NCBI GenBank assembly: GCA_965220615.1
Contig: CBDCQL010000002.1
Span: forward strand, 186,001 to 250,000
Source of the DNA: JAGWBD01 sp965220615
GTDB lineage: Bacteria; Chloroflexota; Anaerolineae; Aggregatilineales; Phototrophicaceae
Length of the DNA stretch: 64,000 nt
Reading direction: 5' to 3'
Positions 17,281 to 26,803 of this stretch are shown piece by piece. Under the pieces are notes generated by a model that did not search any database, was not told the DNA's origin, and saw only the letters and a program-made list of their open reading frames with translations. Made by a program: the position numbers and the translations under genes. How positions within the stretch are numbered: position 1 is the stretch's first letter; every line of letters begins with the position of its first letter.

Positions 17281-17967
17281 TCAGACGACGGAATTCACCC
17301 CGCACAGGGGCAGCAACTCCGAAATGTCATCCAGCAAATGATCGGGCCCGGCGGCCAGCAGCGCCTCGCGCGTGCTGAAGCCGGTCGTCACGGCCACCGC
17401 GCGGGCGCCGAGAGCCCGGGCGCAGGCGACGTCCGCGGGCGTGTCGCCGACCACGGTCACGTCCTGCGGCGCGATCTCCTGGCCGCTGTGGGCGCGGGCG
17501 CGCTGCAGGGCGAGCGGAGGCAGATCGTTGCGACTGGGGGCCTCGCTGCCACAGGCCCGCACCGGGAACCAGGCCGGGTCAAAGCCGGCGCCGGCCAGCT
17601 TGATGGGCGTGGTGACGGAGGCGTTGCCGGTCACGATGCCGATGATGAAGTCCGGCCGGTCGCGCAAGGCCTGGACCGTTTCCATGGTACCTGGCAGGGG
17701 ATTTAACTCAAACTCCGGCGCGAGGTCGCGCATGTGTCGTTCAATGCTGGCCTCGTAGGCGGGCATGTGACGGCCGATGTCACCCTCGTCGCGGCCCAGG
17801 ATCTCGCAGAGCGTGCCCCAGTCGGTCTTGCCGGCAAAATTGTGCGTATCCAGCCGCCCGATCGTGCCGAAGAGTTCCAGCATGGCGCGTCGCGTGGCGG
17901 CGCGGCCGATGCCGTGGCCATCCAGCAGTGTTCCGTCGATATCGAAAAGGACAAGTTGCAGCGTCAC
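17281..17967 (-). CDS. HAD-superfamily phosphatase (phosphoglycolate phosphatase-like)
   Basis: A 228-residue HAD hydrolase with motif I FDIDGTLL at 6-13, motif II IVTGN, a Lys in TPIKLAG and motif IV VVGDTPADV. The cap domain is of the alpha type, as in phosphoglycolate and pyrophosphatase relatives. The substrate cannot be assigned. The GTG at 17967 overlaps the TGA of the upstream thioredoxin gene (GTGA), so expression is coupled to it. Sequence upstream of this GTG in the same frame belongs to the other gene. Confidence 0.87.
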   Translation of the reverse strand: MTLQLVLFDIDGTLLDGHGIGRAATRRAMLELFGTIGRLDTHNFAGKTDWGTLCEILGRDEGDIGRHMPAYEASIERHMRDLAPEFELNPLPGTMETVQALRDRPDFIIGIVTGNASVTTPIKLAGAGFDPAWFPVRACGSEAPSRNDLPPLALQRARAHSGQEIAPQDVTVVGDTPADVACARALGARAVAVTTGFSTREALLAAGPDHLLDDISELLPLCGVNSVV

Positions 17968-18704
17968 GCCGGCGCCTGCTGCGTCCCTTCGGCCGGCACG
18001 TCCAGCGCGATGACCTGTTCCACGAGGCTGCGCAGGGCGGGTTCCGGCAGGGCGCCGGGCTGGCTGAAGACGATGCTGCGGTCCTTGACGATCATGAGGG
18101 TCGGGATGCTCTGGATGCCGAAATGGGCCGAAAGGCCGGGGTTGGCGTCCACGTCGACCTTGGCGATGCGTATCTGCCCGGCGTATTCCGCCGCCAGTTT
18201 GTCCAGGACGGGCGCCACCATGCGGCAGGGGCCGCACCATTCCGCCCAGAAATCGACCAGCACGGGCAGGGGCCAGTCGATCACCTGTTCCTGAAAGTCC
18301 TCGTCCCCCACGGCGACGGGAGTGGCCTCCACGATGGTCTGCTTTGGCGTTTCTTCTTCCTGCGGCGGCGCGGGATTGAGCTCGGCGACGCGGTCCTTCA
18401 TGCGCTCAATGGCCAGGGGCATGTCGCTGCCCCAGGGTTTGGCCCGGCGCAGCACGGTCTCGCCGCAGTACCAGCCGATCAGCAGCGGGCTGCCCTCGGC
18501 CTGAAAGAGCGCCGCGGCGCGCGGGTTGGCGTTCGGGTCGACCTGCACGAAGTGCATGTCCGGCTCTTCGGCGACGGCGCTGCGAAAGGCGGTGACGAAG
18601 TCGCCGCGCAGGCCGGCGCCACCGGCCAGCAGCAACATTACAGGTTCGTTACCGAGTAACAGTTGCTCAAGGTTGTCGTCGTCAACCCTGCGGACTTCCG
18701 GCAT
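17964..18704 (-). CDS. Double-domain thioredoxin-fold protein
   Basis: A 246-residue protein with two thioredoxin-like halves. The N-terminal half (about 1-110) has MLLLAGGAGLRGDF where a CxxC would be expected, so it is redox-inactive. The C-terminal half (about 125-245) has the classical VDFWAEWCGPCRMVAPVLDKL site, quoted here as WAEWCGPCRM, and a cis-proline in SIPTLMIV. The layout recalls YbbN/CnoX-like proteins that combine a thioredoxin with an interaction module. The ATG at 18704 begins MPEVRRVDDDN. Upstream residues in frame do not fit. Confidence 0.85.
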   Translation of the reverse strand: MPEVRRVDDDNLEQLLLGNEPVMLLLAGGAGLRGDFVTAFRSAVAEEPDMHFVQVDPNANPRAAALFQAEGSPLLIGWYCGETVLRRAKPWGSDMPLAIERMKDRVAELNPAPPQEEETPKQTIVEATPVAVGDEDFQEQVIDWPLPVLVDFWAEWCGPCRMVAPVLDKLAAEYAGQIRIAKVDVDANPGLSAHFGIQSIPTLMIVKDRSIVFSQPGALPEPALRSLVEQVIALDVPAEGTQQAPA

Positions 18705-18923
18705 GGGACTGTCCCCGTTTGTTGTACGTCCAGTGTAGCGGGGCAGGGGCGGGGACTCAAGGCGGCACATAGAATGTCACTGGTTTTCATGATGAATTGT
18801 GGGCACAAAAATGACTCATCTGGGACTTGCAATTGAGGTTAGCATTTGCTGCTTGATAGATGACAGCCACAACACTACAATCGCTAGTCGTCTTGGCACA
18901 AAGGCGGACATGGTGGGGTAAGG

Positions 18924-20030
18924 ATGAACAGAAATAAGAGTGCTGAAATGTTTGTGGAAAGAATCTCCGGCGCAAGAGAGACAGTTGGGATGCAAGAGTT
19001 CTCAATTAATAGCTACGGAGCCGACTATGACGTTGCCGGGTTGGTTCGTCGTCTGGACAATGGAGACATAGAGATTCCAGAGTTTCAACGAGAATTTGTA
19101 TGGCCTAAAGAACGTGCCAGTCGCTTTATTGAGTCCCTGCTGGTTGGTTTGCCTGTGCCGGGCATATTCTTATACAGAGACAAGGACAGCGAAATTTATG
19201 AGGTAATTGATGGTCAACAACGCTTACGAACATTGCAATCGTTTCTCAATGGCAAAGCTGCTTTCGGTAGTGAAGAGGAAAAGGAGTTTGACTTACAGGG
19301 CGAAGGGATAGAACAAAAGTTTGTTGGTCTGACCTTTCGAGAATTGGAAGAAAATTATAGGAGGAAATTAGAAAACTCTATCATTCACGCAACAATTATT
19401 CGTCAAGATAAGCCAGATGATGGAGGAAGTGGAAAATATTTTGTCTTTGAAAGACTGAACACTGAAGCTTCGCAGTTGTCAGATCAAGAAATCAGAGCCG
19501 CAGTCTATCAAGGGGGATTCAACAATTTGATTCAAGAGCTAAACCAATTTCATTCGTGGCGAGCATTGTATGGAGGCTCTTCTAGACCTGACAGAAGGAA
19601 AAGAGATGAAGAGCTTATCTTGCGCTTCTTTGCGCTGTATTTCACCGCTGTAGAACGGTATGCATCACCGATGAAAATTTTCTTAAATGCATTCATGTCC
19701 CACAATCGAGATTTGGACGAAATGGATGAAGGCAAAATGCGATGCATTTTTGAGGGAACTGCGGAAGAAATATTGCGTGACATTGGAGAAGATGCGTTCC
19801 GTCCTTACGGACGAAGGAATGCGGCCGTGACAGAAGCGGTCATGGTAGGTATTGCTCAGGCTAGGGAGAGAGATGCTATACAGCCCGTGATTCGCGCGTG
19901 TTACGATCAGTTGGTCGAGAACCCAGATTTTTCGAAGGCGGTGTCAAGGGGAACATCACAAACACGAAACGTGAGGACCAGAATCACACTTGCCAATGAA
20001 GCATTCGCACTTGCGAAGCAGATCAATTAA
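18924..20030 (+). CDS. DUF262 (ParB-fold/GmrSD-N-like) domain protein
   Basis: A 368-residue DUF262 protein. GDIEIPEFQREFVWP (about 48-62), FIESLLVGLPVPGIFLYRD and the DGQQR motif in VIDGQQRLRT (about 97) are seen. DUF262 is the N-terminal nuclease/NTPase-like domain of GmrSD-type restriction systems and occurs in many defence loci. The usual DUF1524 HNH partner domain is absent. The gene is AT-rich compared with its neighbours, which suggests transfer. Its TAA overlaps by one base the ATG of a HEPN-type gene, so the two form one operon, probably a defence or toxin-antitoxin-like unit (inference). Confidence 0.87.
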   Translation: MNRNKSAEMFVERISGARETVGMQEFSINSYGADYDVAGLVRRLDNGDIEIPEFQREFVWPKERASRFIESLLVGLPVPGIFLYRDKDSEIYEVIDGQQRLRTLQSFLNGKAAFGSEEEKEFDLQGEGIEQKFVGLTFRELEENYRRKLENSIIHATIIRQDKPDDGGSGKYFVFERLNTEASQLSDQEIRAAVYQGGFNNLIQELNQFHSWRALYGGSSRPDRRKRDEELILRFFALYFTAVERYASPMKIFLNAFMSHNRDLDEMDEGKMRCIFEGTAEEILRDIGEDAFRPYGRRNAAVTEAVMVGIAQARERDAIQPVIRACYDQLVENPDFSKAVSRGTSQTRNVRTRITLANEAFALAKQIN

Positions 20031-20539
20031 TGCACTCGGACATTGAAGATCATTTCAACCGACTTTGTCAACTGTACAGACACGCCGATGAAATAGCTGT
20101 GCTGGAGGAAGTCGATGAAGAGATTAAGGCTCATTTTACTTACTATTTGTGTGTCATGACTTCTGGTTACATTGAAGCCTCAATAAAGATCATCCTGTAA
20201 GAGTACATCCAATCCCGACTGTCTCTGGAAACGATTGCCAAAGAAGCACACATAACTGCATTTGTAGATATAAACATGAAGCGAATTCTGAATCGCACTT
20301 TAAATCCAAGCTACCAAAACACTCTGAGGTTGCTTGCTGAATTCAGCAGTGATTGGAAAGAAAACATCAAAGGTCAACTGGACGACGAACTAAGCGATGC
20401 CTTGGACAGTATAGTCAGCAATAGAAACAACATTGTTCACGGGGGCAGTTCAGATCTTACGCTAGGAAATCTCAAAAGCTATTTTGTCAAGGCTCAGAAA
20501 GTGGTGAGTCTAATTCATGAAGAGTGCAACTCACAATAA
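20030..20539 (+). pseudogene. HEPN-type (MAE_28990/MAE_18760-like) gene interrupted by a TAA codon
   Basis: From the ATG at 20030 the frame encodes MHSDIEDHFNRLCQLYRHAD, passes TSGYIEASIKIIL, meets TAA at 20198-20200 and continues in the same frame EYIQSRLSLETIAKEAHITA to the real end at 20539. The rest contains SNRNNIVHGG, a match to the HEPN RNase signature R-x4-H. The partner upstream is DUF262. Proteins of this small HEPN type have been noted beside DUF262 genes. One base change explains the stop. A separate 87-residue product from the internal ATG at 20279 would still carry RNNIVH but lack the first helices. Either inactivated or restarted. Confidence 0.7.
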
Positions 20540-20666
20540 TTGACCAGTCCCAACCTTATAGATTTAGAGCAGTAAGTATCCAAATAATTGGCACGGGCGA
20601 CAGGAACGCGCGCGTCATGTAAGATGGCGCATGCGGCGCTTCCTTTGGCCGGGTTAATCGGAGCCC

Positions 20667-23600
20667 ATGCTGCGACGTTTCGCGCCGGACCTGCGCATTT
20701 TATTGCTGCTTGTGATCCCGCCGCTGCTGCTCTTCTGGCAGCAGACCCTTGGCGGGCGCACCCTGCTACCCGCGGACAATCTCTACCAGTTTGAGCCCTG
20801 GGCCAGCTATCGTGAGGAAGTCGGCGCGCCGGCCTTGCCGCACAACGCCCTGGTCTCCGACCTGGTGTTGCAGAACTATCCCTGGAAGCAGTTTCTGCGC
20901 GAAAGTCTGGAAGCCGGTGAGGTGCCGCTGTGGAATCCGCGGCAGTTCAGCGGCATTCCCTTCCTCGCCGCCGGGCAGCATTCAGGGCATTACACCTTCA
21001 GTCTGATCTACTACATCCTGCCCCTGTGGCTGGCCTATGGCTGGTTCACGGTCTTCCATCTCTGGGTGGCGGGTGCCGGCATGTACGCCTTCATGCGCGG
21101 CCTGCGAACGGGGCGATTCGGCAGCGTTATCGCCGCGCTGGCCTGGCAGCTGTCGGCCTTTCTGGTGATTGGCGCGGTCTTCCCGATGATCCTCGCCGCG
21201 GCGACCTGGCTGCCCTTGCTTTTCCTGCTAATCGACCTCTGTGTGCGCAACCAGACCCTGGCCGGTCGACCGGCGCGCCCGCTGTGGACGGCCTTTGCTG
21301 CGCTGGCCCTCACCCTTGTGCTGATGGCCGGTCACGCCGAAATGACGTATTACGTACTGCTGGTCGCGGGCATCTGGGGCCTGGCGCGTTTGTTGCAGCG
21401 TTGGCAGGCCGTCGGCCTGAGCGAAGCGGTGGCCGCCGTCCCCTGGCTGCTGGCCGTTGTGCTCATCGGCATGGCGACAGCCGCCCTGCAACTGCTGCCG
21501 CTGGTCGAATTTGCCGGCATGAATTTCCGCAGCGGTTCGGCATCCTACGAGCAGGTGACTGGCTGGGCGCACCCGCCGCGCGACGTCATCCAGTTCCTGC
21601 TGCCGAATTTCTATGGCAGCCCGGCCCAACACAGCGTGACCGACGTCTTCAACGGCCAGTTGGTCCCGCTGCGTTCGACCGAATGGGGCATAAAGAATTA
21701 CGTGGAGGCCGCGCTCTACAGCGGCCTGCTCACCCTGGCGTTGGCCGCCCTGGCCCTGGGCAACCTGCGCCGGGGGAGCCAGACGCGCGGACTGACCCTG
21801 TTCTTTCTGCTGCTGACCCTGGCGGGGCTGAGCTTCATGTTCGGTCTGCCGAGCTATCGACTGCTCTGGCTGCTGCCGGGCATCGACCAGTTGCACTCGC
21901 CATTCCGCTGGGTCTTCGCCGTGAGCCTGGGTCTGGCGGTGCTGGCCGGCCTTGGCGCCGAACGTCTGGTCTCCGGCGTCGACGATGCCTGGCGCAGGCG
22001 GCTCGGACTGGCGCTGACAGCCCTGGGACTGGCGACTCTGGCGGGGCTGCTGGTGTTGCGGCTCTTTTTCGCCCAACTGGAACCTCTGGTGGAACGCGCG
22101 TTTCGCGCGCTGGCGCTGGCGGACCACGTCTTTCCCGATGCCCGCGTCTTCGCCAGCTATCAGGCGGTCAACTTTCTCATCTTTTCTCTGGTGGCATTGG
22201 GCGCCGGGCTCATCCTGCTGTGGGCCGGACGTAACCTGCGGTCTCGCGCCTGGCAGGTCGCGGCCGCCTGTTTTCTGGCGCTGGACCTGATGCTGGCGTC
22301 CGGCGGCTTTCACACCGCCGCCGATCCGGCGCTGCTGGAATTCACGCCGCCGGCTATCGAGTGGTTGCAGGGTCGGCCCGGCACCTGGCGCTACACCACC
22401 CTGGAAGGGGAGCGGGCCATTCTGCCCGCCAACAGCGGCATGGTGCATGGCCTGCGCGATATCCGCGGCTACGAGAGCATCATTCCGCGGCAATATGTGG
22501 ATTTCATGCAGGGCATCGTCGATCAGCGGCAACTGCCCTACAACCGCGTGGCGCCGCTTTACGTCGACCAATTGGCCGCAGTGGACTGGCAGCGTCTGGC
22601 CCTGACTGGCACGCGCTGGCTGATCACGGAGGCGGCGTTCGACGTTCAGGCGCAGTTGCCGCCAGGCGCTTCGCTGGCCTGGGAAGACCCGGCCCTGCGC
22701 ATCTATGAACTGCCCGCGTATCCCCTGGCCTGGCTGACGACCACAGCGTCTCCCCTGCAGGCTGACGCACTGCCGGAGTCGCTGCCGGTTGAAATCCTGC
22801 GGGAAAGCGGTCGCGAAAAAGTCTTGCAGTTCGCCCTGCCCGCCGAAGCGATGAGCCAACTGGTGGTCAGCGAGACCTGGATGCCGGGCTGGCGCGCCTG
22901 GGTGCGACCGGCTGACGCCGACGTCAGAGAAGAGCTGGAGCTGCCGGTCGCGCTGGTGCTGGAGAACTTCCAGGGCGTAACCCTGGATCGGGCGGCGCTG
23001 GAAGCCCGATTCGGTTCCGACTTGGCGGAGGGCCGCCCGCTGCAACTGCGTATGACCTTCAGTCCGGCCAACTTCCAGATCGGCTTCTTCGGTTCCGTGA
23101 TCGGTGCGGCCCTGATCATCTTTCTGACCGGTTACTGGGTTTGGTGCCTGCTGACCCGTCGGGCCGAAAGCGACGTGGCCCGGGTGGCCCGCAACAGCGT
23201 CGCGCCAATCCTGGTCAATCTCTTCAACCGCGGCATTGACTTCGCCTTCGCCCTGGTGATGTTGCGCATCCTGGGCCCCACGGACGCGGGCGTCTATTTC
23301 TATGCGGGTTTCATTTTCCTGTGGTTCGATATTCTCAGCAATTTCGGCCTGGACGTCTGGCTGACGCGTGAGGTGGCGCGCGATCCGACGCGGGCGCTGC
23401 GGGTTCTGGTGAGCAGCAGCGCCCTGCGCCTCGCGCTGACCCTTGCGGGCTTGTTGCTGCTGGCAGCCTTCCTGCTGGCGCGACAGCAACTCATCGCGCC
23501 GCCGCTGGGCGAAGCCGGTCTGCTGACCATCGTGCTGCTTTACCTGGGCATCTTCCCCGGCAGCCTCGCCAAGGGCCTGACCTCGCTTTTCTACGGCTTC

Positions 23601-24650
23601 CAGCGCGCCGAATTCCCGGCCGCCGTCACCAGCATTGCCACGATAAGCAAAACGGTGTTTGGGCTTTTCGTGTTGCTGGCCGGCGCCGGCGTCGTGGGGC
23701 TGGCTGCCGTCAGCATTGTGACCAACCTGCTGACCCTGGTCCTGCTGGCGCTGGGCGCGCGCCCGCTGCTGCGCGGCATGGCATCCGGCCGACCCGAACT
23801 GCCCCTGATGCGACGCATGACCGGCGCCAGCTGGCCGCTGCTGGCCAACCATTTTCTGGCGACGATCTTCTTCCAGGTGGACGTGTTGATCATTGAGGCC
23901 CTTCATGGCGCCCGCATGCTCGGCCTGTACAGCGTGGCCTACAAATGGGTGGCGGCGCTGAACATCATTCCAGCCTTCTTCACCCAGGCGCTGCTGCCGG
24001 TCATGTCGCGCCAGGCGCAGGAAGACCGGGAGACGCTGAAACGCACCTGCGTACTGGGCGTCAAGCTGCTGTTGATTCTGGCCCTGCCGCTGGCGGCGCT
24101 CTTCACCGCCCTGGCCTGGGCGCTGACCAGCCTGCTGGGCGGCGCACAGTATCTGCCGGATGGCGCGATCGCCACCCAATTGATGATCTGGAGCATTCCG
24201 GTCGGCTGGGTCAACAGTTTCCTGCAGTACGCGCTCATCGCGCTGGACCTGCAGCGGCGCATCACCCGCGCCTTTCTGCTGGCGGTGGGCTTCAACGTGG
24301 TGGCCAACCTGCTGCTGGTACCGACTTACGGCTACCAGGCCGCCGCGCTGACCACCATTGCCTCGGAGGTCATTCTGCTCCTGCCATTTGTCTGGTTGCT
24401 GCAGCGGGCGCTGGGGCCCTTGCCCTGGGGCGACATTCTGTGGCGGCCCGCGCTGGCGACGGCGTTGCTGTTGCTGGTCCTGGCCGGCCTGTGGCCGCTG
24501 TCGGCGGCGCTGGCGCTGCTAATCGGCGGCGCCCTGTATGCGCTGCTGCTGTGGCGCCTGCGACCGTTTTCGGCGGCAGAGCGCAGGCTGTTGGAGCCCC
24601 TGCTGCCGCAGCGCCTGCGCAACCTGTCCCTGCCGACCCTCAGGCCCTGA
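20667..24650 (+). CDS. YfhO-like membrane glycosyltransferase fused to Wzx/MATE-type polysaccharide flippase
   Basis: A 1327-residue membrane protein. Residues 1 to about 820 match YfhO-like GT-C proteins: an early luminal loop with PLWNPRQFSGIPFLA, about a dozen helices, then a soluble beta-rich part with the YfhO-typical SETWMPGWRAWV. From about 830 (RNSVAPILVNLFNRGIDFAF) the protein continues as an oligosaccharide flippase of 12-14 helices (RILGPTDAGVYFYAGF, LANHFLATIFFQVDVLIIE). YfhO in Bacillus participates in glycosylation of teichoic acids, and flippases move lipid-linked sugars across the membrane. One chain may therefore flip and transfer a sugar (inference). The ATG at 20667 has CGGAG just upstream. 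No frameshift is visible at the junction. Confidence 0.87.
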   Translation: MLRRFAPDLRILLLLVIPPLLLFWQQTLGGRTLLPADNLYQFEPWASYREEVGAPALPHNALVSDLVLQNYPWKQFLRESLEAGEVPLWNPRQFSGIPFLAAGQHSGHYTFSLIYYILPLWLAYGWFTVFHLWVAGAGMYAFMRGLRTGRFGSVIAALAWQLSAFLVIGAVFPMILAAATWLPLLFLLIDLCVRNQTLAGRPARPLWTAFAALALTLVLMAGHAEMTYYVLLVAGIWGLARLLQRWQAVGLSEAVAAVPWLLAVVLIGMATAALQLLPLVEFAGMNFRSGSASYEQVTGWAHPPRDVIQFLLPNFYGSPAQHSVTDVFNGQLVPLRSTEWGIKNYVEAALYSGLLTLALAALALGNLRRGSQTRGLTLFFLLLTLAGLSFMFGLPSYRLLWLLPGIDQLHSPFRWVFAVSLGLAVLAGLGAERLVSGVDDAWRRRLGLALTALGLATLAGLLVLRLFFAQLEPLVERAFRALALADHVFPDARVFASYQAVNFLIFSLVALGAGLILLWAGRNLRSRAWQVAAACFLALDLMLASGGFHTAADPALLEFTPPAIEWLQGRPGTWRYTTLEGERAILPANSGMVHGLRDIRGYESIIPRQYVDFMQGIVDQRQLPYNRVAPLYVDQLAAVDWQRLALTGTRWLITEAAFDVQAQLPPGASLAWEDPALRIYELPAYPLAWLTTTASPLQADALPESLPVEILRESGREKVLQFALPAEAMSQLVVSETWMPGWRAWVRPADADVREELELPVALVLENFQGVTLDRAALEARFGSDLAEGRPLQLRMTFSPANFQIGFFGSVIGAALIIFLTGYWVWCLLTRRAESDVARVARNSVAPILVNLFNRGIDFAFALVMLRILGPTDAGVYFYAGFIFLWFDILSNFGLDVWLTREVARDPTRALRVLVSSSALRLALTLAGLLLLAAFLLARQQLIAPPLGEAGLLTIVLLYLGIFPGSLAKGLTSLFYGFQRAEFPAAVTSIATISKTVFGLFVLLAGAGVVGLAAVSIVTNLLTLVLLALGARPLLRGMASGRPELPLMRRMTGASWPLLANHFLATIFFQVDVLIIEALHGARMLGLYSVAYKWVAALNIIPAFFTQALLPVMSRQAQEDRETLKRTCVLGVKLLLILALPLAALFTALAWALTSLLGGAQYLPDGAIATQLMIWSIPVGWVNSFLQYALIALDLQRRITRAFLLAVGFNVVANLLLVPTYGYQAAALTTIASEVILLLPFVWLLQRALGPLPWGDILWRPALATALLLLVLAGLWPLSAALALLIGGALYALLLWRLRPFSAAERRLLEPLLPQRLRNLSLPTLRP

Positions 24651-24954
24651 CGCCGTCGCCCAGGGAGGGCGAGTCCTTTTCGCGGCGGCGCAGCAGACTG
24701 CGCACGAAGGGATTGGCGAAGACCGGCAACTTAAGGACTTCACCGTCGCGGGTCAGGGTCATGTGGCAAACGGTGACCGGGCGCGCCCCGCTGAGCCAGA
24801 ACTCCTCGTTGTCGACGTCGTCGGCAAGCTGCCAGCCCTGGTTGAAGAGCGTGACGAGCGAATCGCCGCCGGCAAGCTGGCCGGAAAAGGGCGACCAGTG
24901 CCGCGTGACGTCGGGATAGTCAAAATGTGCGTTTGCAGAATCGTAGGTAACCAT
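24640..24954 (-). CDS. Conserved small hypothetical protein
   Basis: 104 residues, soluble, with no recognised domain. It starts MVTYDSANAHFDYPDV and has DSLVTLFNQGWQLADD and VTVCHMTLTRDGEVLKLPVF. It is convergent with the flippase fusion and overlaps its last 11 bases. Codon use is like the host genome, which supports a real gene. Function unknown. Confidence 0.55.
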   Translation of the reverse strand: MVTYDSANAHFDYPDVTRHWSPFSGQLAGGDSLVTLFNQGWQLADDVDNEEFWLSGARPVTVCHMTLTRDGEVLKLPVFANPFVRSLLRRREKDSPSLGDGVRA

Positions 24955-25244
24955 AATTTCAGTCTATCAGACGGGGCATGGCCAGTCAGGGCCAATGTGC
25001 CGAAATCCAGGGCAGTTTTATGGTGAAGATTCGCAATAAACCCGGCGTTGCGCGAGACCCGGAACGGGCTGATTCCGCGCGCCGAACGTCTACCGCCCTG
25101 GGCGGGGCGGTTGCCGGCGGGATGATGGCAGGCGTCGGGGCAGGGCGTGGCCCCGATGCGTCGGGAGTTTGGGGAATTGTGGCGGCGTTACGGTAAAACC
25201 GGAGGCGACAACCTGCCAGTGGACCTGCGCATTCCGGAGTGACC

Positions 25245-26693
25245 ATGAGAACCCGTCGGCCCAACATCCTGTGGATCTGCACGGACCAGCAACGCCATGA
25301 TACGCTCGGTTGCCAGGGCAACGACTTCGTTCGGACGCCGCATCTCGACCGTCTGGCGGCCGGCGGTATGCGCTTCACCCATGCCTTCAGCCAGAGCCCG
25401 GTCTGCACGCCCAGCCGCGCCTCCTTTCTGACCGGGCGCTACCCGCGCACGACCCGCTGCCGCCAGAACGGCCAGTCCATCCCACCCGACGAGATGCTCG
25501 TCACGCGTCTGCTGGCCGACGCCGGCTATACCTGCGGCCTCGCCGGCAAGCTGCACCTCTCCGCCTGTCACCCCGGGGTCACCCCTGGCAGCGAGCGGCG
25601 CATCGACGACGGCTACGACGAGTTCCACTGGTCGCATCATCCGCGCCCGGACGACTGGCCGAGCAACGAGTATTTCCACTGGCTGCGCGAGCGCGGACAG
25701 ACCGGAGAAGTGAGGCCCTCGCCCCATTCGCGCCACATCCAGAGCGGCGTAGCGGCCGAACACCACCAGACGACCTGGTGCGCGCAGAAGGCGATCAACT
25801 TCATCGAGGCGCATGAGGCCAGCGGCGTCCCCTGGCTCTTCTCCGTCAACATCTTCGACCCGCACCACGATTTCGACCCGCCGCCGGAGTATCTGCAACG
25901 CTACCTGGACATCCTCGACGACATCCCTCTGCCCAACTGGCGGGCCGGTGAACTGGCGGACAAGCCGCCCTGGCAGGCCATCGACCACCTCGCCGCCTAC
26001 AACAACCCCGGCTACTTCCCCTTCGCCGACATGAGCGAACGCGACCATCGCCTGCTGACGGCGGCCTACTGGGCCATGGTCGACCTGATCGACGAGCAGG
26101 TGGGGCGCATGCTGGCGGCGCTGGAGCGCATGGGTCAGCTGGAGGACACGATCGTCATCTTCATGTCCGACCACGGCGAGATGCTGGGCGATCACGGCAT
26201 CTACCTTAAGGGCCCCTATTTCTACGACCCGGCCATCCACGTGCCGTTGATCGTCTCGCAGCCGGGGACGATCGCGCCGGGCGTCTGCGAAGACCTGAGC
26301 GAGCTGGTCGACCTGGCGCCGACGCTGCTGGAAGCGGCCGGCGAGCCCGTTTGGCCGGGCATGCAGGGCCGCTCGCTCTGGCCGCTGCTGACGGGGCAGG
26401 GCGAGCCCGCCGCGCCGCGCGCGGACGTCTACTGCGAGTACTACAACGCGATGCCCTGGCACGGCTCGCCGGGCCCGCAGCTGACCATGCTGCGCACGGA
26501 GACGCACAAGCTGGTGCTGGCGCATGGCCTGGAGACCGGCGAGCTCTACGACCTTGAGGCCGACCCGCGGGAGACGCACAACCGCTGGCATGATCCGGCG
26601 TATGCAAAAGTACGCATAGATCTGCTGCAACGCCTCTGCGACCGCATGGCCTGGACGGTCGATCCCCTGCCGCTCAGGGTGGGTCAGTGGTGA
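25245..26693 (+). CDS. Sulfatase (arylsulfatase family)
   Basis: A 482-residue sulfatase. RPNILWICTDQQRHDTLG places the metal Asp14. SPVCTPSRASFLTGRYP carries the C-x-P-x-R signature, with Cys54 to be converted to formylglycine. IFMSDHGEMLGDHG is the second metal site. No signal peptide is seen. GGAG lies seven bases before the ATG at 25245. A GTG two codons earlier is less likely. It differs from the sulfatase at 9806 and is probably an independent family member with its own substrate. Confidence 0.93.
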   Translation: MRTRRPNILWICTDQQRHDTLGCQGNDFVRTPHLDRLAAGGMRFTHAFSQSPVCTPSRASFLTGRYPRTTRCRQNGQSIPPDEMLVTRLLADAGYTCGLAGKLHLSACHPGVTPGSERRIDDGYDEFHWSHHPRPDDWPSNEYFHWLRERGQTGEVRPSPHSRHIQSGVAAEHHQTTWCAQKAINFIEAHEASGVPWLFSVNIFDPHHDFDPPPEYLQRYLDILDDIPLPNWRAGELADKPPWQAIDHLAAYNNPGYFPFADMSERDHRLLTAAYWAMVDLIDEQVGRMLAALERMGQLEDTIVIFMSDHGEMLGDHGIYLKGPYFYDPAIHVPLIVSQPGTIAPGVCEDLSELVDLAPTLLEAAGEPVWPGMQGRSLWPLLTGQGEPAAPRADVYCEYYNAMPWHGSPGPQLTMLRTETHKLVLAHGLETGELYDLEADPRETHNRWHDPAYAKVRIDLLQRLCDRMAWTVDPLPLRVGQW

Positions 26694-26803
26694 GGGGCGC
26701 AGACTCGCAGGTAGCCAGAACCAAAAGGCTAGTCAAACCGCGGGCTTCTTTTGGAAATGGCTAAAATGTAATCTTCATATGATCAAAATGTGGCCGGAGC
26801 GTC

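Noticed and set aside
21228..24179. Very long open frame (983 codons) on the minus strand opposite the YfhO-flippase gene
   Set aside because: Glutamine/arginine-rich with no domain; a by-product of high GC and codon bias of the real membrane protein on the other strand. The same applies to long frames at 39921-42125, 42984-44966, 25188-26630 and 28805-30175.
24978..25196. 72-codon plus-strand frame before the sulfatase at 25245
   Set aside because: Glycine/alanine-rich low-complexity sequence without ribosome binding site or similarity to a family.
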